From JACKAQ01 sp965227145 (GTDB taxonomy: Bacteria; Calditrichota; Calditrichia; RBG-13-44-9; J075), in assembly GCA_965227145.1 (NCBI GenBank), contig OZ245730.1:2480001-2544000 (forward strand): a stretch of DNA of 64,000 nucleotides, given 5' to 3'. Position numbers and translations under genes: made by a program. Positions 1 through 9,428 of the stretch are shown here, one piece after another. The first letter of the stretch is position 1. Each line of letters starts with the position of its first letter. Under the pieces are notes generated by a model, which worked only from the letters and a program-made list of their open reading frames with translations, searched no databases and was not told the DNA's origin.

Positions 1-2030
1 AATTTTGCAAGGGTGTTCAGATCAAATCCGTATGGTTTTGTTTGCGTGATCAGCCGTTCGCCAGAGGGGATGCTGGTATCAAAATGTTGCACGGCTGCAC
101 CAAAATGGATGGTTGTTTGCGAATTCAACCGGCGAAGCAGGCTCGCTTTTGCCCAATATTGATTGGATTGTAATTTGTAAAAATCGTTTCGCTCCAACGA
201 TTTATCCGGTTCGGCGCTGTTGCCCAACCCATAAAAATTGCTGACATCTTTGGGATAATAGCCCAAATCCAGCACGGTGCTAAAACCGAAAAACGCCTGC
301 GGAATTTCCAGATTTCCGCCAAACCGAACAGCAGATGTTTTCGTTGCAAAACTGCCGTTTAAGCGCAATTTGGCGGCGTACGGCTCGCGCCGGAAGCCGT
401 AAAATTCCGTTTTGTGGCGCAAACCCAAAATAAATCCGTCGTCTGCGTTATAGGCAATTTGCGGAAAAAACTCGCCCATTTGCCCGCGCGAAAGCGTTAA
501 CGGTTGATATTCGTGACGATTGATAACCGAATCGATCGAACCGGAAATGAATTTTGGCGAATGCGTGCCGCTGATTGTCGTGGTTCCGGCGTGATCGTAA
601 ATCTGCAGATTTCCCGGCGCATCATTTCGGACAATATCCGCACCACCGCCACCGATCACCCGAATGCGAATGCGTTTTTCCGCATCGCCTGTGGTGATAA
701 TTTTGTCATCGCCGCCAAACAGAAAAATGCGAATTTCGCCGGTTTCGCCCGGAAAAAATGTGCGTTCGTAAACGGTTGTTTCTGTTGAATTTGACGTGCT
801 GATTTTTAACGTAATTTCGCCAGATGTGCTGCGATCAATTACCAATGTTTCCGGCAAATCATGCCCGGTGATTTCCGGCGTTTTCGCCAGATTTTTGTAG
901 AAATATGCCGCAGCTTCCGGGATCATTTTGCGCCGCTTTTTCAGCGTTTCAATCAATGCCGGACCGGAAATTTGATAGATTTCCGGCGGTAAGTTCTGAA
1001 CGGCCGTTTCGATTACGGAATCCGTCATCGCAGCGACAAAACCGGCGGCACTTTCGCGAAAATCAGCGGCGGTCAGCGTGTTCAAAAATAACCTGTCCGT
1101 GTGCCGCGCCTGAAAAGTGATGCTCCAGTAATCCGTTTTCTTTTTATTGATGCCTTCCAATTGCGGAACAACCGTACGCCGTTCGGCAAATGAGGGCAGC
1201 AATCCGTCGAATTTTACAAATGCCTGATCGCGATCGATAGGAATCGGTTGCCAAACGCCGTGCGAGCCACCGGAAACCTTCGCCCAACGCCATTGGTCAA
1301 AATGGCGATCCCAATCGCTGATGAAAATATCCAGCAAACGGGCAGTGAGATAATTTTTCTGATCGACCGATTGCCCGAAATCATTTTCCAACAATTCCAG
1401 CAACTCCGGCGTTCCCAAAATGTGGTTGAATCCGCCAAAACCCGGGGAATTGTTGTCGCCATTTGCTGCAAATTCCTCAATAAACCCGACGATACCGCCA
1501 AAATCCGATTGAAATTCGCCCAACGTTGGCTCATCCGGCAACACCACAACTTTGGGGTTTGTGTGTAAAATTCCAGCGGCTTTTGCCAAAACCGGCACAA
1601 TTGCCGGACCGTACGGATGCGCGGAGCTGTTTTGGTCCCGCACAATTCCGGTGATAAATGTATCGCGGAGTTCTTCCGGTAAAATCCGGGAGGGATCTTT
1701 ATCGATCGATCGAAATTGAAATTTGCTGCCGTCCGCCGCCACAAAACTGAGCGATTTCGACTGAAATCCTCCGCTGCGTTTGTGCGGGCGCAATCCGCCG
1801 GCGGATGTTTGCATACTGAGCACCGGTGCGTTGATAGGTGTCAGCCATTCCTGCCGGTAATGTTTGCCCAACAACCATTGTTTAATGAAACCTGCATGAA
1901 AATTTTCGCCCGCAGTAATTGATTTTTGCCCGTCATAGCGCAAAACTTCCGTGCCGGATTGCGCAAAAAGGTTGAAAAATACAAACAGGGCAGAGAAAAT
2001 CAGGACATTTTTCAGTGGTGCGGTACGCAT
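1..2030 (-). CDS. Omp85/BamA-type outer membrane protein with kinase-like N-terminal region (partial, runs off left edge)
   Basis: The frame is open from ATG at 2030 to the window edge, giving at least 676 residues with no stop. An AGGTG ribosome site precedes the ATG. Residues 1-23 form a signal peptide ending at FAQ. Residues about 100-280 carry FRSIDKDPSR, then SDWDRHFDQWRW (D241, R242, H243) and PIPIDRDQAF (D266, D268), a pattern that resembles the catalytic DRH and metal-binding Asp of HipA/CotH/FAM20-like kinases. A Gly-rich beta region follows at about 415-475. From about 525 onward strands of the surface-antigen D15 barrel type appear, including NFYGLGNSAE. In Bacteroidota this middle region and barrel usually follow a metallophosphoesterase domain, which is absent here. 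The barrel call is fairly sure; kinase activity is inference. Confidence 0.75.
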   Translation of the reverse strand, partial: MRTAPLKNVLIFSALFVFFNLFAQSGTEVLRYDGQKSITAGENFHAGFIKQWLLGKHYRQEWLTPINAPVLSMQTSAGGLRPHKRSGGFQSKSLSFVAADGSKFQFRSIDKDPSRILPEELRDTFITGIVRDQNSSAHPYGPAIVPVLAKAAGILHTNPKVVVLPDEPTLGEFQSDFGGIVGFIEEFAANGDNNSPGFGGFNHILGTPELLELLENDFGQSVDQKNYLTARLLDIFISDWDRHFDQWRWAKVSGGSHGVWQPIPIDRDQAFVKFDGLLPSFAERRTVVPQLEGINKKKTDYWSITFQARHTDRLFLNTLTAADFRESAAGFVAAMTDSVIETAVQNLPPEIYQISGPALIETLKKRRKMIPEAAAYFYKNLAKTPEITGHDLPETLVIDRSTSGEITLKISTSNSTETTVYERTFFPGETGEIRIFLFGGDDKIITTGDAEKRIRIRVIGGGGADIVRNDAPGNLQIYDHAGTTTISGTHSPKFISGSIDSVINRHEYQPLTLSRGQMGEFFPQIAYNADDGFILGLRHKTEFYGFRREPYAAKLRLNGSFATKTSAVRFGGNLEIPQAFFGFSTVLDLGYYPKDVSNFYGLGNSAEPDKSLERNDFYKLQSNQYWAKASLLRRLNSQTTIHFGAAVQHFDTSIPSGERLITQTKPYGFDLNTLAK

Positions 2031-2101
2031 CGGCACCTCGTTATGTTTTTTAATTTCAAAAATTACACATTATTGGCGTTGGGTGAATTTGATAGCGTTT
2101 G

Positions 2102-2130
2102 AAAATAACACATCACAAATTAATTGTCAA
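2102..2130 (-). promoter_or_regulatory. Sigma70-like promoter of the Omp85-type gene
   Basis: Reading the minus strand, TTGACA (2130-2125) is followed after exactly 17 bases by TATTTT (2107-2102). This leaves a leader of about 65 bases before the ATG at 2030. The -35 box is a perfect consensus and the -10 box matches four of six. No terminator separates it from the upstream gene, so read-through is also possible. Confidence 0.55.
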
Positions 2131-2148
2131 ATTGTTGAAAAATTGAGA

Positions 2149-3615
2149 TCAGCGGGATTCCGGAATAATCGCGTCCGCTTCAATTTCGACGAGATACTGA
2201 TCACCCACGAGCGCAGCCTGAACCAGCGTATTTGCCGGTTGGATTTCGCCAAAGCGTTCGCCGTGGGCACGGGCAACGGCTTCCCATTGATCAATATTTT
2301 TGACGAAAATCCGGGTGCGAACCACATCCGCCAAACTACCGCCGAGCGATTGAATCGCGCCCTCGATTTTGTCGATAGCGAAGTGCGCCTGCGCGGCGGG
2401 ATCGCTGCCGCCGATCACCCGGTCACCGTGGGTTGCCGTCGTCCCCGAAACGGTGATGTGATTGCCGTGACGAACTGCGCGGCTGTATCCGGCAAATTTT
2501 TCCCAAACGGTGCCGCTCAAAACGCGAGTGCGTCCGTCTGATCCGATTTTTGTGGGATACGGCTGTGGCATACTTTCGATGTGATGACTTAAATCGCCTG
2601 AAGCGGTGAGATAGGGTGGTTTTCGGTATTCGTCCCCGCTGTCGCCGGGAATGGGGGAGAGCTGCGATTGGGCTGCCGCGATCGCCGATTTATCCGCCGC
2701 ATCCAGCGAAAAATCGAACAATCGCAGATTTTCGGAAACGTGTTCGCTGGCACCGAGCCGTGCGCCGATGATCACGCCGCCAACTGCCGGCTGTTCCAAA
2801 ATGCATCGGCTGGCAACGTTGGCAATCGAAACACCGTGTTTTTTCGCGATGCCGGAAAGCGTTTCCAGCAATTGTTGAAACGGCTGCCAGCCACCGGCGG
2901 CGTCGATAAATCGTTTGTATTTCATTCGCGACCAGGTTCCGGCATTGGGTGCGGTTGGCTCGGTTTTGCCGATCCATTTTTCGGTTAGAAATCCGCCGGC
3001 GACTGTTCCGTATGCCAACAATTTAATGTTGTGTCGCAGACACAATTCCGTCATTTTTGCGGCGGGACGCTGGTCGATCAGCGAAAAACAGACCTGATTC
3101 GACACAATTTCGATGCCGCTGTTCACCACAATTTGCAGATGGGCTGTATCGAAATTGGTCAATCCGAGATGGCGGATAAGTCCCTGTTTTTTCAACGCTT
3201 GCAGATGGAATAAACCGTCCAGCCATGCCGGATCGGGATAATTCCAGGCGTGAAATTGGAGCAAATCGATGCGGTCGGTTTTCATCCGGTCGAGCGCACG
3301 TTCCACCGCTTCGCGAACATCGGATTCGCTGATTGCGCCGGGTTTCGGCACCCATTTGGTAAACAATTGGACGCGATTCGGCTCGCCGGTTTGCCGCAAA
3401 AATTCCCCGGAAATAATCTCCGCAGAGCCGTAATGATCCGCCATATCAAATGTGGTGAATCCGGCATTTGCGTAAGCGTGCATATGTTTGGCAGTCGCAA
3501 CGGGATCCAGCGGTTTGCCATCGCGTTCCATATCGGCAATCTGCCAAAGCCCGGTGAGCACCCGGGAAATGTTTAAATCCGGCGCAAGTTCGATGCGTTC
3601 AACAGTATTTTTCAT
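2149..3615 (-). CDS. Aldo/keto reductase fused to a C-terminal RidA/YjgF-like domain
   Basis: The protein has 488 residues in two domains. Residues 1 to about 330 form an aldo/keto reductase TIM barrel with the usual tetrad D57, Y62 (DMADHYG), K87 (FTKW) and H122 (QFHAW), so NAD(P)H-dependent carbonyl reduction is likely. Residues about 355-488 form a Rid/YjgF domain. Rid imine deaminases keep an Arg in a PxR(S/T) motif near the C-terminus; here the site reads QPANT (N462), so classical 2-aminoacrylate deamination is unlikely. The gene lies 29 bases after the permease stop and probably shares its transcript. Both domain calls are sound, but the substrate is unknown. Confidence 0.88.
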   Translation of the reverse strand: MKNTVERIELAPDLNISRVLTGLWQIADMERDGKPLDPVATAKHMHAYANAGFTTFDMADHYGSAEIISGEFLRQTGEPNRVQLFTKWVPKPGAISESDVREAVERALDRMKTDRIDLLQFHAWNYPDPAWLDGLFHLQALKKQGLIRHLGLTNFDTAHLQIVVNSGIEIVSNQVCFSLIDQRPAAKMTELCLRHNIKLLAYGTVAGGFLTEKWIGKTEPTAPNAGTWSRMKYKRFIDAAGGWQPFQQLLETLSGIAKKHGVSIANVASRCILEQPAVGGVIIGARLGASEHVSENLRLFDFSLDAADKSAIAAAQSQLSPIPGDSGDEYRKPPYLTASGDLSHHIESMPQPYPTKIGSDGRTRVLSGTVWEKFAGYSRAVRHGNHITVSGTTATHGDRVIGGSDPAAQAHFAIDKIEGAIQSLGGSLADVVRTRIFVKNIDQWEAVARAHGERFGEIQPANTLVQAALVGDQYLVEIEADAIIPESR

Positions 3616-3644
3616 CGATAAATCCTGATGGTTTTTGTGATTTT

Positions 3645-5138
3645 CTATTCCGGCGGCAGGTTGGCAAAAATGTTATCCACATCCGCACCGGATGTTTTGA
3701 GTTTGTGCATTTCGCGAAAATAAATGACGCTGGCGATCGCCATCACTGCCAGCCAAATTGGCGTCGAGTGAAAATACCATGCGCTGACTTCCGCGTTGAT
3801 ATCTTTCCAAATGTGCACGCCGAGAAATCCGCCGAGTGTTAAAATGCCCAAAATGCCCAACGGAATCTGAATTTTTCGCGATTTCAAAACAGTAATTCCA
3901 GATGCGATGGCCGGGTTTTTACGGTGCAAAAACAGAATGGAAACAGACATCAACAGGAAGTTGACGAGCATCGATGTAACCAAAATGTCCACGCCGAGAA
4001 AAAAGTCTCCGGCAAAATGGCTGCCCAAAATTCCGACGGATGCCATGCAGGCGCTGAGCACAATCGCCAATTGCGGTGTGTGGAATTTCGGGTGAACTTT
4101 CGCAACGGATTTTGGGAAAATGCCATCTTCCGCCCATGCGAACATCAACCGCGAAACGGACAACAGCATCGCGGGCAAATCGTTGATCAACGCGATAGCT
4201 GCGCCGGAAACGATCAGCACCGTCCAGCCAACCGGCAGCAAAACGCCGAGCAATCCGGGCGCTGTTAAATCGCGCAATTGCGCTTCCTGTGAAATATATT
4301 GCCACGGCACCGCATGATAAACTGCACCGGTGAACAGCAAATCAAACAGCCCGACAGTGAGGATCGCGATGCCGATTGCCAGCGGCAACGTTCGTCCCGG
4401 ATTTTTGGCTTCGCCGCCGGCCTGCGCTATCGAATCAAACCCGATAAAACTGGAAAACAGTATCGCCGAAGCAGCCAAAAACGCACCGAAATTGAAAGAA
4501 AACGGTTCCGCTGGCGGGATGATTTGCCCGGTTTTTTGGGCTGTCGCAGCGATGAAATCCTGTTGGTTGAAATAAAATCCGGCGATAATCAGCACAAATC
4601 CGGTGATAAACATCAGCACCATCAACGGAATGAGCGTGCGTTCGTACAACCGTAAACCGCGTAAATTTACCCAAACAAACACCCATAAAAATGCCAGCGC
4701 CAATAGCAGCCGGATGTTGGGAATTTCCAGAAATACGACAACGCCCGTCCAGCCGAGCGCATCAAAAATATCGCGCACAAACGGCACAATAACATACGAA
4801 ACCACGCCAATCGCAATAGACAACCCGAACCATTGGGAAAAACTGGCCACAAATCCGAGATAGGGATTGAGCGCACGGCTGGCATACACATAACTGCCGC
4901 CCGCCCGTGGCATTGCGGATGCCAAAATTGCGTATGGCAACGCAGCCAGCACTGCCGGAATGATTGCAAATAAATAGGCATAAACCACATTCGGGCCGAT
5001 TTCCGGCACGTTGCGTTGCAGCATAAACGGCACAATATTGATGGATGCGCCCATCATCGAACAAATGCCGGTTGCCGCGAGACCCAATAATCCCATCTGC
5101 CGCGTTAGTCCGGTCCGGCGTTGCGTTGACTCATTCAT
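3645..5138 (-). CDS. APC-family amino acid permease
   Basis: This 497-residue integral membrane protein has about 12 hydrophobic segments. The N-terminal GLLGLAATGICSMMGASI region matches the TM1 unwound substrate-binding segment of amino acid/polyamine/organocation (APC) transporters. ASAMPRAGGSYVYASRALNP is the conserved TM2-TM3 signature. It is expected to import an amino acid or amine by H+ or Na+ coupling across the inner membrane. It starts 15 bases after the DUF885 gene and precedes the AKR-Rid gene, so transported amino compounds may feed those enzymes. The substrate cannot be read from the sequence. Confidence 0.88.
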   Translation of the reverse strand: MNESTQRRTGLTRQMGLLGLAATGICSMMGASINIVPFMLQRNVPEIGPNVVYAYLFAIIPAVLAALPYAILASAMPRAGGSYVYASRALNPYLGFVASFSQWFGLSIAIGVVSYVIVPFVRDIFDALGWTGVVVFLEIPNIRLLLALAFLWVFVWVNLRGLRLYERTLIPLMVLMFITGFVLIIAGFYFNQQDFIAATAQKTGQIIPPAEPFSFNFGAFLAASAILFSSFIGFDSIAQAGGEAKNPGRTLPLAIGIAILTVGLFDLLFTGAVYHAVPWQYISQEAQLRDLTAPGLLGVLLPVGWTVLIVSGAAIALINDLPAMLLSVSRLMFAWAEDGIFPKSVAKVHPKFHTPQLAIVLSACMASVGILGSHFAGDFFLGVDILVTSMLVNFLLMSVSILFLHRKNPAIASGITVLKSRKIQIPLGILGILTLGGFLGVHIWKDINAEVSAWYFHSTPIWLAVMAIASVIYFREMHKLKTSGADVDNIFANLPPE

Positions 5139-5153
5139 AGATTCGTTTCCGTG

Positions 5154-6839
5154 CTATTCTGATTCAAAAAATTGCTGTATTTCGTCATCCAAACCGAGGT
5201 ATTCCCAACGCAACAGCGCGATCGGGACGTTCCCATTGAGCATCAGGTAATCGTGGAATTTGCGCAGCTCAAAATTCTCTTTTTTGAGAATTTTTGCATC
5301 GCTTAATAGTTTGATTATTTGCAACTTACCAATCTGATATGTAATTGCCTGTCCGGGATTATATGCAAAAAATCCGGCTTCCTGCACCGCGGTTGCCATA
5401 TCCATCGGAACGGTTTTCGCGAGATATTCGCCGGCTTGCAGAATAGAAAAAGTGCCCAAAGCCAGCCGGATATCAACCTCAACCCGCAGTGCCCGCAGGC
5501 GCATAAAATTGTAGATAATTTCACGGGTTTTCGGGCGATCGTCAAATAATCCGAATTGGTGCATCATTTCTTCGACATAAAATCCGATGCCTTCGTTTGC
5601 GCCGGAATCGATATACGCCCGGCGGATCGGGCGGGGATTTTTCCACGAAATCGCCATTTGGAAATAGTGTCCCGGAACGCCTTCGTGAACAATCAGCGGA
5701 CGCGGATCAATCGCACGGGACAAATTAAAATAGGACAAATCGCGACTCGGTTCGGGAATGTAGCTGATGCCGTTTTCATCCAACCGCGTTTCCGAAGTGA
5801 GGTCGTCGACAACGCCCATGTTGGTAAACGGTGCGAGATATTCCGGCACCGGACGGTTGAGATAATGCTGCAGCCAATCCGGCACACTCATGATATTTTT
5901 GGATTCCATAAAATCACGGATCGCCTGCTCATCTTTTTTAGCCTGCTCAATTTGCGATTCGGTACCCGGAAAAATAGGCGGTTCCGGCAACGCTGAATTG
6001 CGCAATTTTTCGAACGTTTCGAAAGCGACTGAGCGCTGCCATTCCTGTTGACCCTGTGCCAACAGCGTCTCGGGCGAGTAGGGGATGAGGGCAACATTTT
6101 TCAGAAAATAAACATAGTTTTCGCGCCCAACGCTGAATTTGTCGCTCATTTTCAACCGGTTTTTTTTCAGCCAACTGGTGTAACTGAGCAATGCGGCGGC
6201 GGCGTTGTCGGTCGCTTTCAATAATTTTGAGCGATATTTATTTGAGGTGATGTCACTGAGTTTTGTGAATAATACATCCATTTTTGTCATCACATCGCCG
6301 ATGTTATCCAACGCTATTTCAGCAAATGGACGGACGCCCTCGGTGAGGTTCGTTTTTGCGGCTTCCACCGTTTTGTGAAAACTGTTGAGCCGGATAATAA
6401 TTTCGTTGACACGTTCGTCCGTCATGGGAGAGCTGATCAGCAGCAACTCGAAAACCGATCCCAGCGTTTGGTGAACATAAAAATCGGGATTCCGGTGCGG
6501 TTGCCGCAACACGTTCAATTCCCAATTGACCCGTTCGATCATCGCGCTGAGGCAGAGAAAATCCACGCTGTCTTCGCGTGTCCATCCGGTTTTCGGTAGC
6601 TCATCCAGTTTTTTGCGAAATTCGCTGTATTTCCCGCGATTGTTTTCCAACGCAGCCGGGGAGAAATCCGGCGTCCATCCGGCGGGGCGTTCAACCCGTG
6701 GAATATCGTCGCCTGCAACCGGCTGTGTGACTAATCGCCAATCGCGAAAGTCCTCATAAAGTTTTAATAAATCCGGGTTTGTTTGTGCAAAAATATTCGC
6801 AGAAATGAACAACAAAAAAATCCAGATTAAAAATCGCAT
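5154..6839 (-). CDS. Secreted DUF885 family protein (predicted zinc peptidase-like)
   Basis: I chose the ATG at 6839 rather than the upstream one at 6872, because it gives an immediate signal peptide (MRFLIWIFLLFISANIFAQ) and has GAGGGG just before it. The mature protein is about 540 residues and helical. It carries the family hallmark HEGVPGH (H385, E386, H391) and a downstream acidic site in NEGIGFYVEE (near E416), consistent with a HExxxxH-type metal site. DUF885 proteins are uncharacterised relatives of metallopeptidases, and some are annotated as dipeptidyl carboxypeptidase-like. It is the first gene of a three-gene set with an amino acid permease, which suggests that periplasmic peptide breakdown feeds uptake. 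That link is inference. Confidence 0.82.
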   Translation of the reverse strand: MRFLIWIFLLFISANIFAQTNPDLLKLYEDFRDWRLVTQPVAGDDIPRVERPAGWTPDFSPAALENNRGKYSEFRKKLDELPKTGWTREDSVDFLCLSAMIERVNWELNVLRQPHRNPDFYVHQTLGSVFELLLISSPMTDERVNEIIIRLNSFHKTVEAAKTNLTEGVRPFAEIALDNIGDVMTKMDVLFTKLSDITSNKYRSKLLKATDNAAAALLSYTSWLKKNRLKMSDKFSVGRENYVYFLKNVALIPYSPETLLAQGQQEWQRSVAFETFEKLRNSALPEPPIFPGTESQIEQAKKDEQAIRDFMESKNIMSVPDWLQHYLNRPVPEYLAPFTNMGVVDDLTSETRLDENGISYIPEPSRDLSYFNLSRAIDPRPLIVHEGVPGHYFQMAISWKNPRPIRRAYIDSGANEGIGFYVEEMMHQFGLFDDRPKTREIIYNFMRLRALRVEVDIRLALGTFSILQAGEYLAKTVPMDMATAVQEAGFFAYNPGQAITYQIGKLQIIKLLSDAKILKKENFELRKFHDYLMLNGNVPIALLRWEYLGLDDEIQQFFESE

Positions 6840-6903
6840 AATTCCCCTCAAAAAATTTACGGTGTTGCGCAATAGCAGAAAAATTGTGGTAATTGATTAC
6901 ATC

Positions 6904-6950
6904 AAAAACCGGAGTTTGACATGAGCATTTTTTCAGTCAAACTCCGGTTT
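6904..6950 (-). terminator. Rho-independent terminator of the peptidoglycan salvage operon
   Basis: A perfect 15-base-pair inverted repeat (arms 6906-6920 and 6936-6950, loop of 15) is followed on the minus strand by a T run (6908-6904). It lies 74 bases downstream of the NagB-PIG-L stop. It is oriented to end minus-strand transcription before the DUF885 gene. Confidence 0.85.
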
Positions 6951-7024
6951 AATGTATTTCCAACTCAACTTATGATATTCGATTGAATTATCCAACCCGG
7001 CATTGATGATGCGCGGAAAAAATA

Positions 7025-9379
7025 TCAGCGGTTTTCAACAGCGCGCATGAGTTCGCGGCTGCTGGCGTAAAATTCCGGCAAATCCATTTCTTTGATGAAC
7101 ACCAAACCACGGGTTGCCCGGATAAGCGGGCTGGCGTTTTCGTAAAACCATTCGCGCCCGAGGCAAATTTTCATCTTTTGGTATTGCTCAACCTGGATGC
7201 GCTGTGCCAGCTCAGAGAACGGACCGTCGTGCTCATAACTGGGGAAGGAAGCCGCTTTTTGCGAGCTGAACGAATTCAAAAATGAGGTTTGCATCACAGC
7301 AAACATGTTCAGCGAAACCGGCACAAAAATATTCGCTTCCGACGGGTGAAACCGATACCAGACGTTGCGATATCCCCACACTTTGATATCCGATCGACCG
7401 GAGCTTTTTTCATATTTTTTCAACGCTTCGGTAACGGCTTGCAGCACTTTGTAATGGGTGTCCGGGCCGCTGGCTTCCGGGTCGAACGCCACGGTCACGA
7501 TATCCGGGTTTACTTCTTCCAGCAACCGGACAATCGGCACCACATCGCGCTCGATGGTCGGCTCCTCTGTAAAAATATCGCCGGTGTAAAACCCGAGCCG
7601 CAGGTGCTTCACATAATCGCAATTCCAGCCGAAATAGCCCCACAAACATTCCGCTTCCCATTCGCGGCTCATTGCTTTCAGGCTTTGGATATGCGGCAAA
7701 TCTTTTTTTCCGGGATACTCGGTTTTGAAATAATGCATCAATTCGGAGATGCGATTTTTGATGCCTTTGAGATCATCTTCATCATAAACTTCGATGAGAT
7801 TGCGGAGCAGCCGCCGGGCTTCGCCCTCATTTTTGATGGTGCGGCTTTTCATCGCCACGCCGTCGAGGTATTGCCAAACATCGCGATTGCGTCCGTTGAG
7901 ATTATCTTTCGCGAAATAACCGGTGTCGTGCAACCCCTCAAATTCTGGTGAATCGAGCACTTCCAGCAATTTTTCCAACTGCCCGATCATAAATTGATTG
8001 GACACGGAAGTAAACCCACCGGTGAAACAACTGAAATAATGGGTGTTGCTGGCATCGCGAATGTGACGCACCACATGCGGCAAATAGCCGAGCATGATAT
8101 CGTCGTGATGCGGCTCGGTGTGTAAAAAGCGTTTGTTGCTGTGTTTCGAAATACCGCATTCCAGTTTGGTCATCAAATCATCGCGGACAGCTTGAAGGGT
8201 ATCTTTCAAATTTCCGCTGTTTTTTTTGAGCATCACTTTGCCGAGCATGTCTTCACGAAAATCCGACGGGCTGAGCGCGGTAATCGATTTGCGGGCGTTC
8301 ACCGCTGTGTCCACCACAATTTTTTCGATAGTTTCCGACGCCAGCGGATCTTCCATTTCGATGAGCGCTTTCTGACGCTCTTTCATCAGTTTTGCGGCGC
8401 CGCGTGTGATGTAAAATCGGGCGTTCGCCAATTGTTGCAACACCGTTGCGGGATACAGAATGTTCGGCGGATTTTCAATCGCATCGCGGATAACCGACGC
8501 TTTTGCTTCACCTGCGGCGATAATGATAGCCACACATTGCGGGTTGTACGCGATGGTTCCTAAACCGATGGTGATCACCAGCCGGTTGCGGGAAATCTCG
8601 ATGCCACCGAGATCCGTCGCCGCCGAAGCTTGCGTTTCGTAGTTGGTCGGCGTCAGCCGGGTTGTCGAATAATGATCCGATCCGCTGACATTGAAGCCGA
8701 TGTGCCCGTCCGGGCCGATCCCGCCGAGGAAGAAACCGATCCCGCCCATTCCGCGAATGATCTCCTCATATTCCTGGCACCATTGATCGATGCGTGCCAG
8801 CATATCGCGCTGGCGGCGTTCTTCGCGGGTTTTGCCGTAGCGGTAGCGCAGCGAGAGGTCAACGGTGTGGTTTGGCCAGACATCGGACAGCGATTCGCCG
8901 GGCTCCAGCCCGATTTTTTCGCAATTAATCAGCATCGCACGATCGCGTGAAAGCCCGAAACTCTCGATATAAAATTGCCTGATATACGCGTAAAAACTGT
9001 TGTGCTGTTTGGGATTGATCGGATAAAACTCATCGATTTGAACAAATCGCAGCCCGTTCATTTCCGGTTTTTTGGCGGGATTCAATCCGCTTTCTTCCAG
9101 AAATTTGCGCATTTCCGGGTTTTCCCAATTGCGTTGAATATGGGTGACCCATTTGATAAAATGCTCGGGTGTTTTTCCGGTTGGCAGCGAAATTACGCCT
9201 TCGGGATTTTGCTGAACCCATTCCAGAAATCGCATCGCAGCCAGTTTTCCGAGCGCCGGAAAATTGTCAACGATGATCGTCGGAATTCGCTCCGTTACCG
9301 GGTTAAAATCTTTAAACAATGATTTTTGCAGTGCGGCGTTTTCCACAGGGCTTAACGTCACACGATCTTTGCGTGGCAT
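7025..9379 (-). CDS. Glucosamine-6-phosphate deaminase-like (NagB) domain fused to PIG-L/LmbE deacetylase-like domain
   Basis: The protein has 784 residues. Residues about 30-340 are NagB-like: SLPTGKTPEH (phosphate loop), QIDEFYP (D116, matching E. coli D72) and GGIGPDGHIGFN (D224, H226, matching D141 and H143). The Glu that follows in E. coli (FNE148) is V231 here, an unusual loss in the ring-opening pair. From about 415, TEPHHDDIMLGY (H424, H425, D426, D427) is the metal motif of PIG-L/LmbE N-deacetylases. It is last in the operon, 49 bases after murQ. No nagA is present, so the PIG-L part might deacetylate GlcNAc-6-P before deamination. That role is inference; similar fusions occur in Bacteroidota. 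Confidence 0.88.
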   Translation of the reverse strand: MPRKDRVTLSPVENAALQKSLFKDFNPVTERIPTIIVDNFPALGKLAAMRFLEWVQQNPEGVISLPTGKTPEHFIKWVTHIQRNWENPEMRKFLEESGLNPAKKPEMNGLRFVQIDEFYPINPKQHNSFYAYIRQFYIESFGLSRDRAMLINCEKIGLEPGESLSDVWPNHTVDLSLRYRYGKTREERRQRDMLARIDQWCQEYEEIIRGMGGIGFFLGGIGPDGHIGFNVSGSDHYSTTRLTPTNYETQASAATDLGGIEISRNRLVITIGLGTIAYNPQCVAIIIAAGEAKASVIRDAIENPPNILYPATVLQQLANARFYITRGAAKLMKERQKALIEMEDPLASETIEKIVVDTAVNARKSITALSPSDFREDMLGKVMLKKNSGNLKDTLQAVRDDLMTKLECGISKHSNKRFLHTEPHHDDIMLGYLPHVVRHIRDASNTHYFSCFTGGFTSVSNQFMIGQLEKLLEVLDSPEFEGLHDTGYFAKDNLNGRNRDVWQYLDGVAMKSRTIKNEGEARRLLRNLIEVYDEDDLKGIKNRISELMHYFKTEYPGKKDLPHIQSLKAMSREWEAECLWGYFGWNCDYVKHLRLGFYTGDIFTEEPTIERDVVPIVRLLEEVNPDIVTVAFDPEASGPDTHYKVLQAVTEALKKYEKSSGRSDIKVWGYRNVWYRFHPSEANIFVPVSLNMFAVMQTSFLNSFSSQKAASFPSYEHDGPFSELAQRIQVEQYQKMKICLGREWFYENASPLIRATRGLVFIKEMDLPEFYASSRELMRAVENR

Positions 9380-9428
9380 GATAAACTCACTCTTTTTTGT
9401 TTTAATAAATAGTCATCTAAACATCAAA

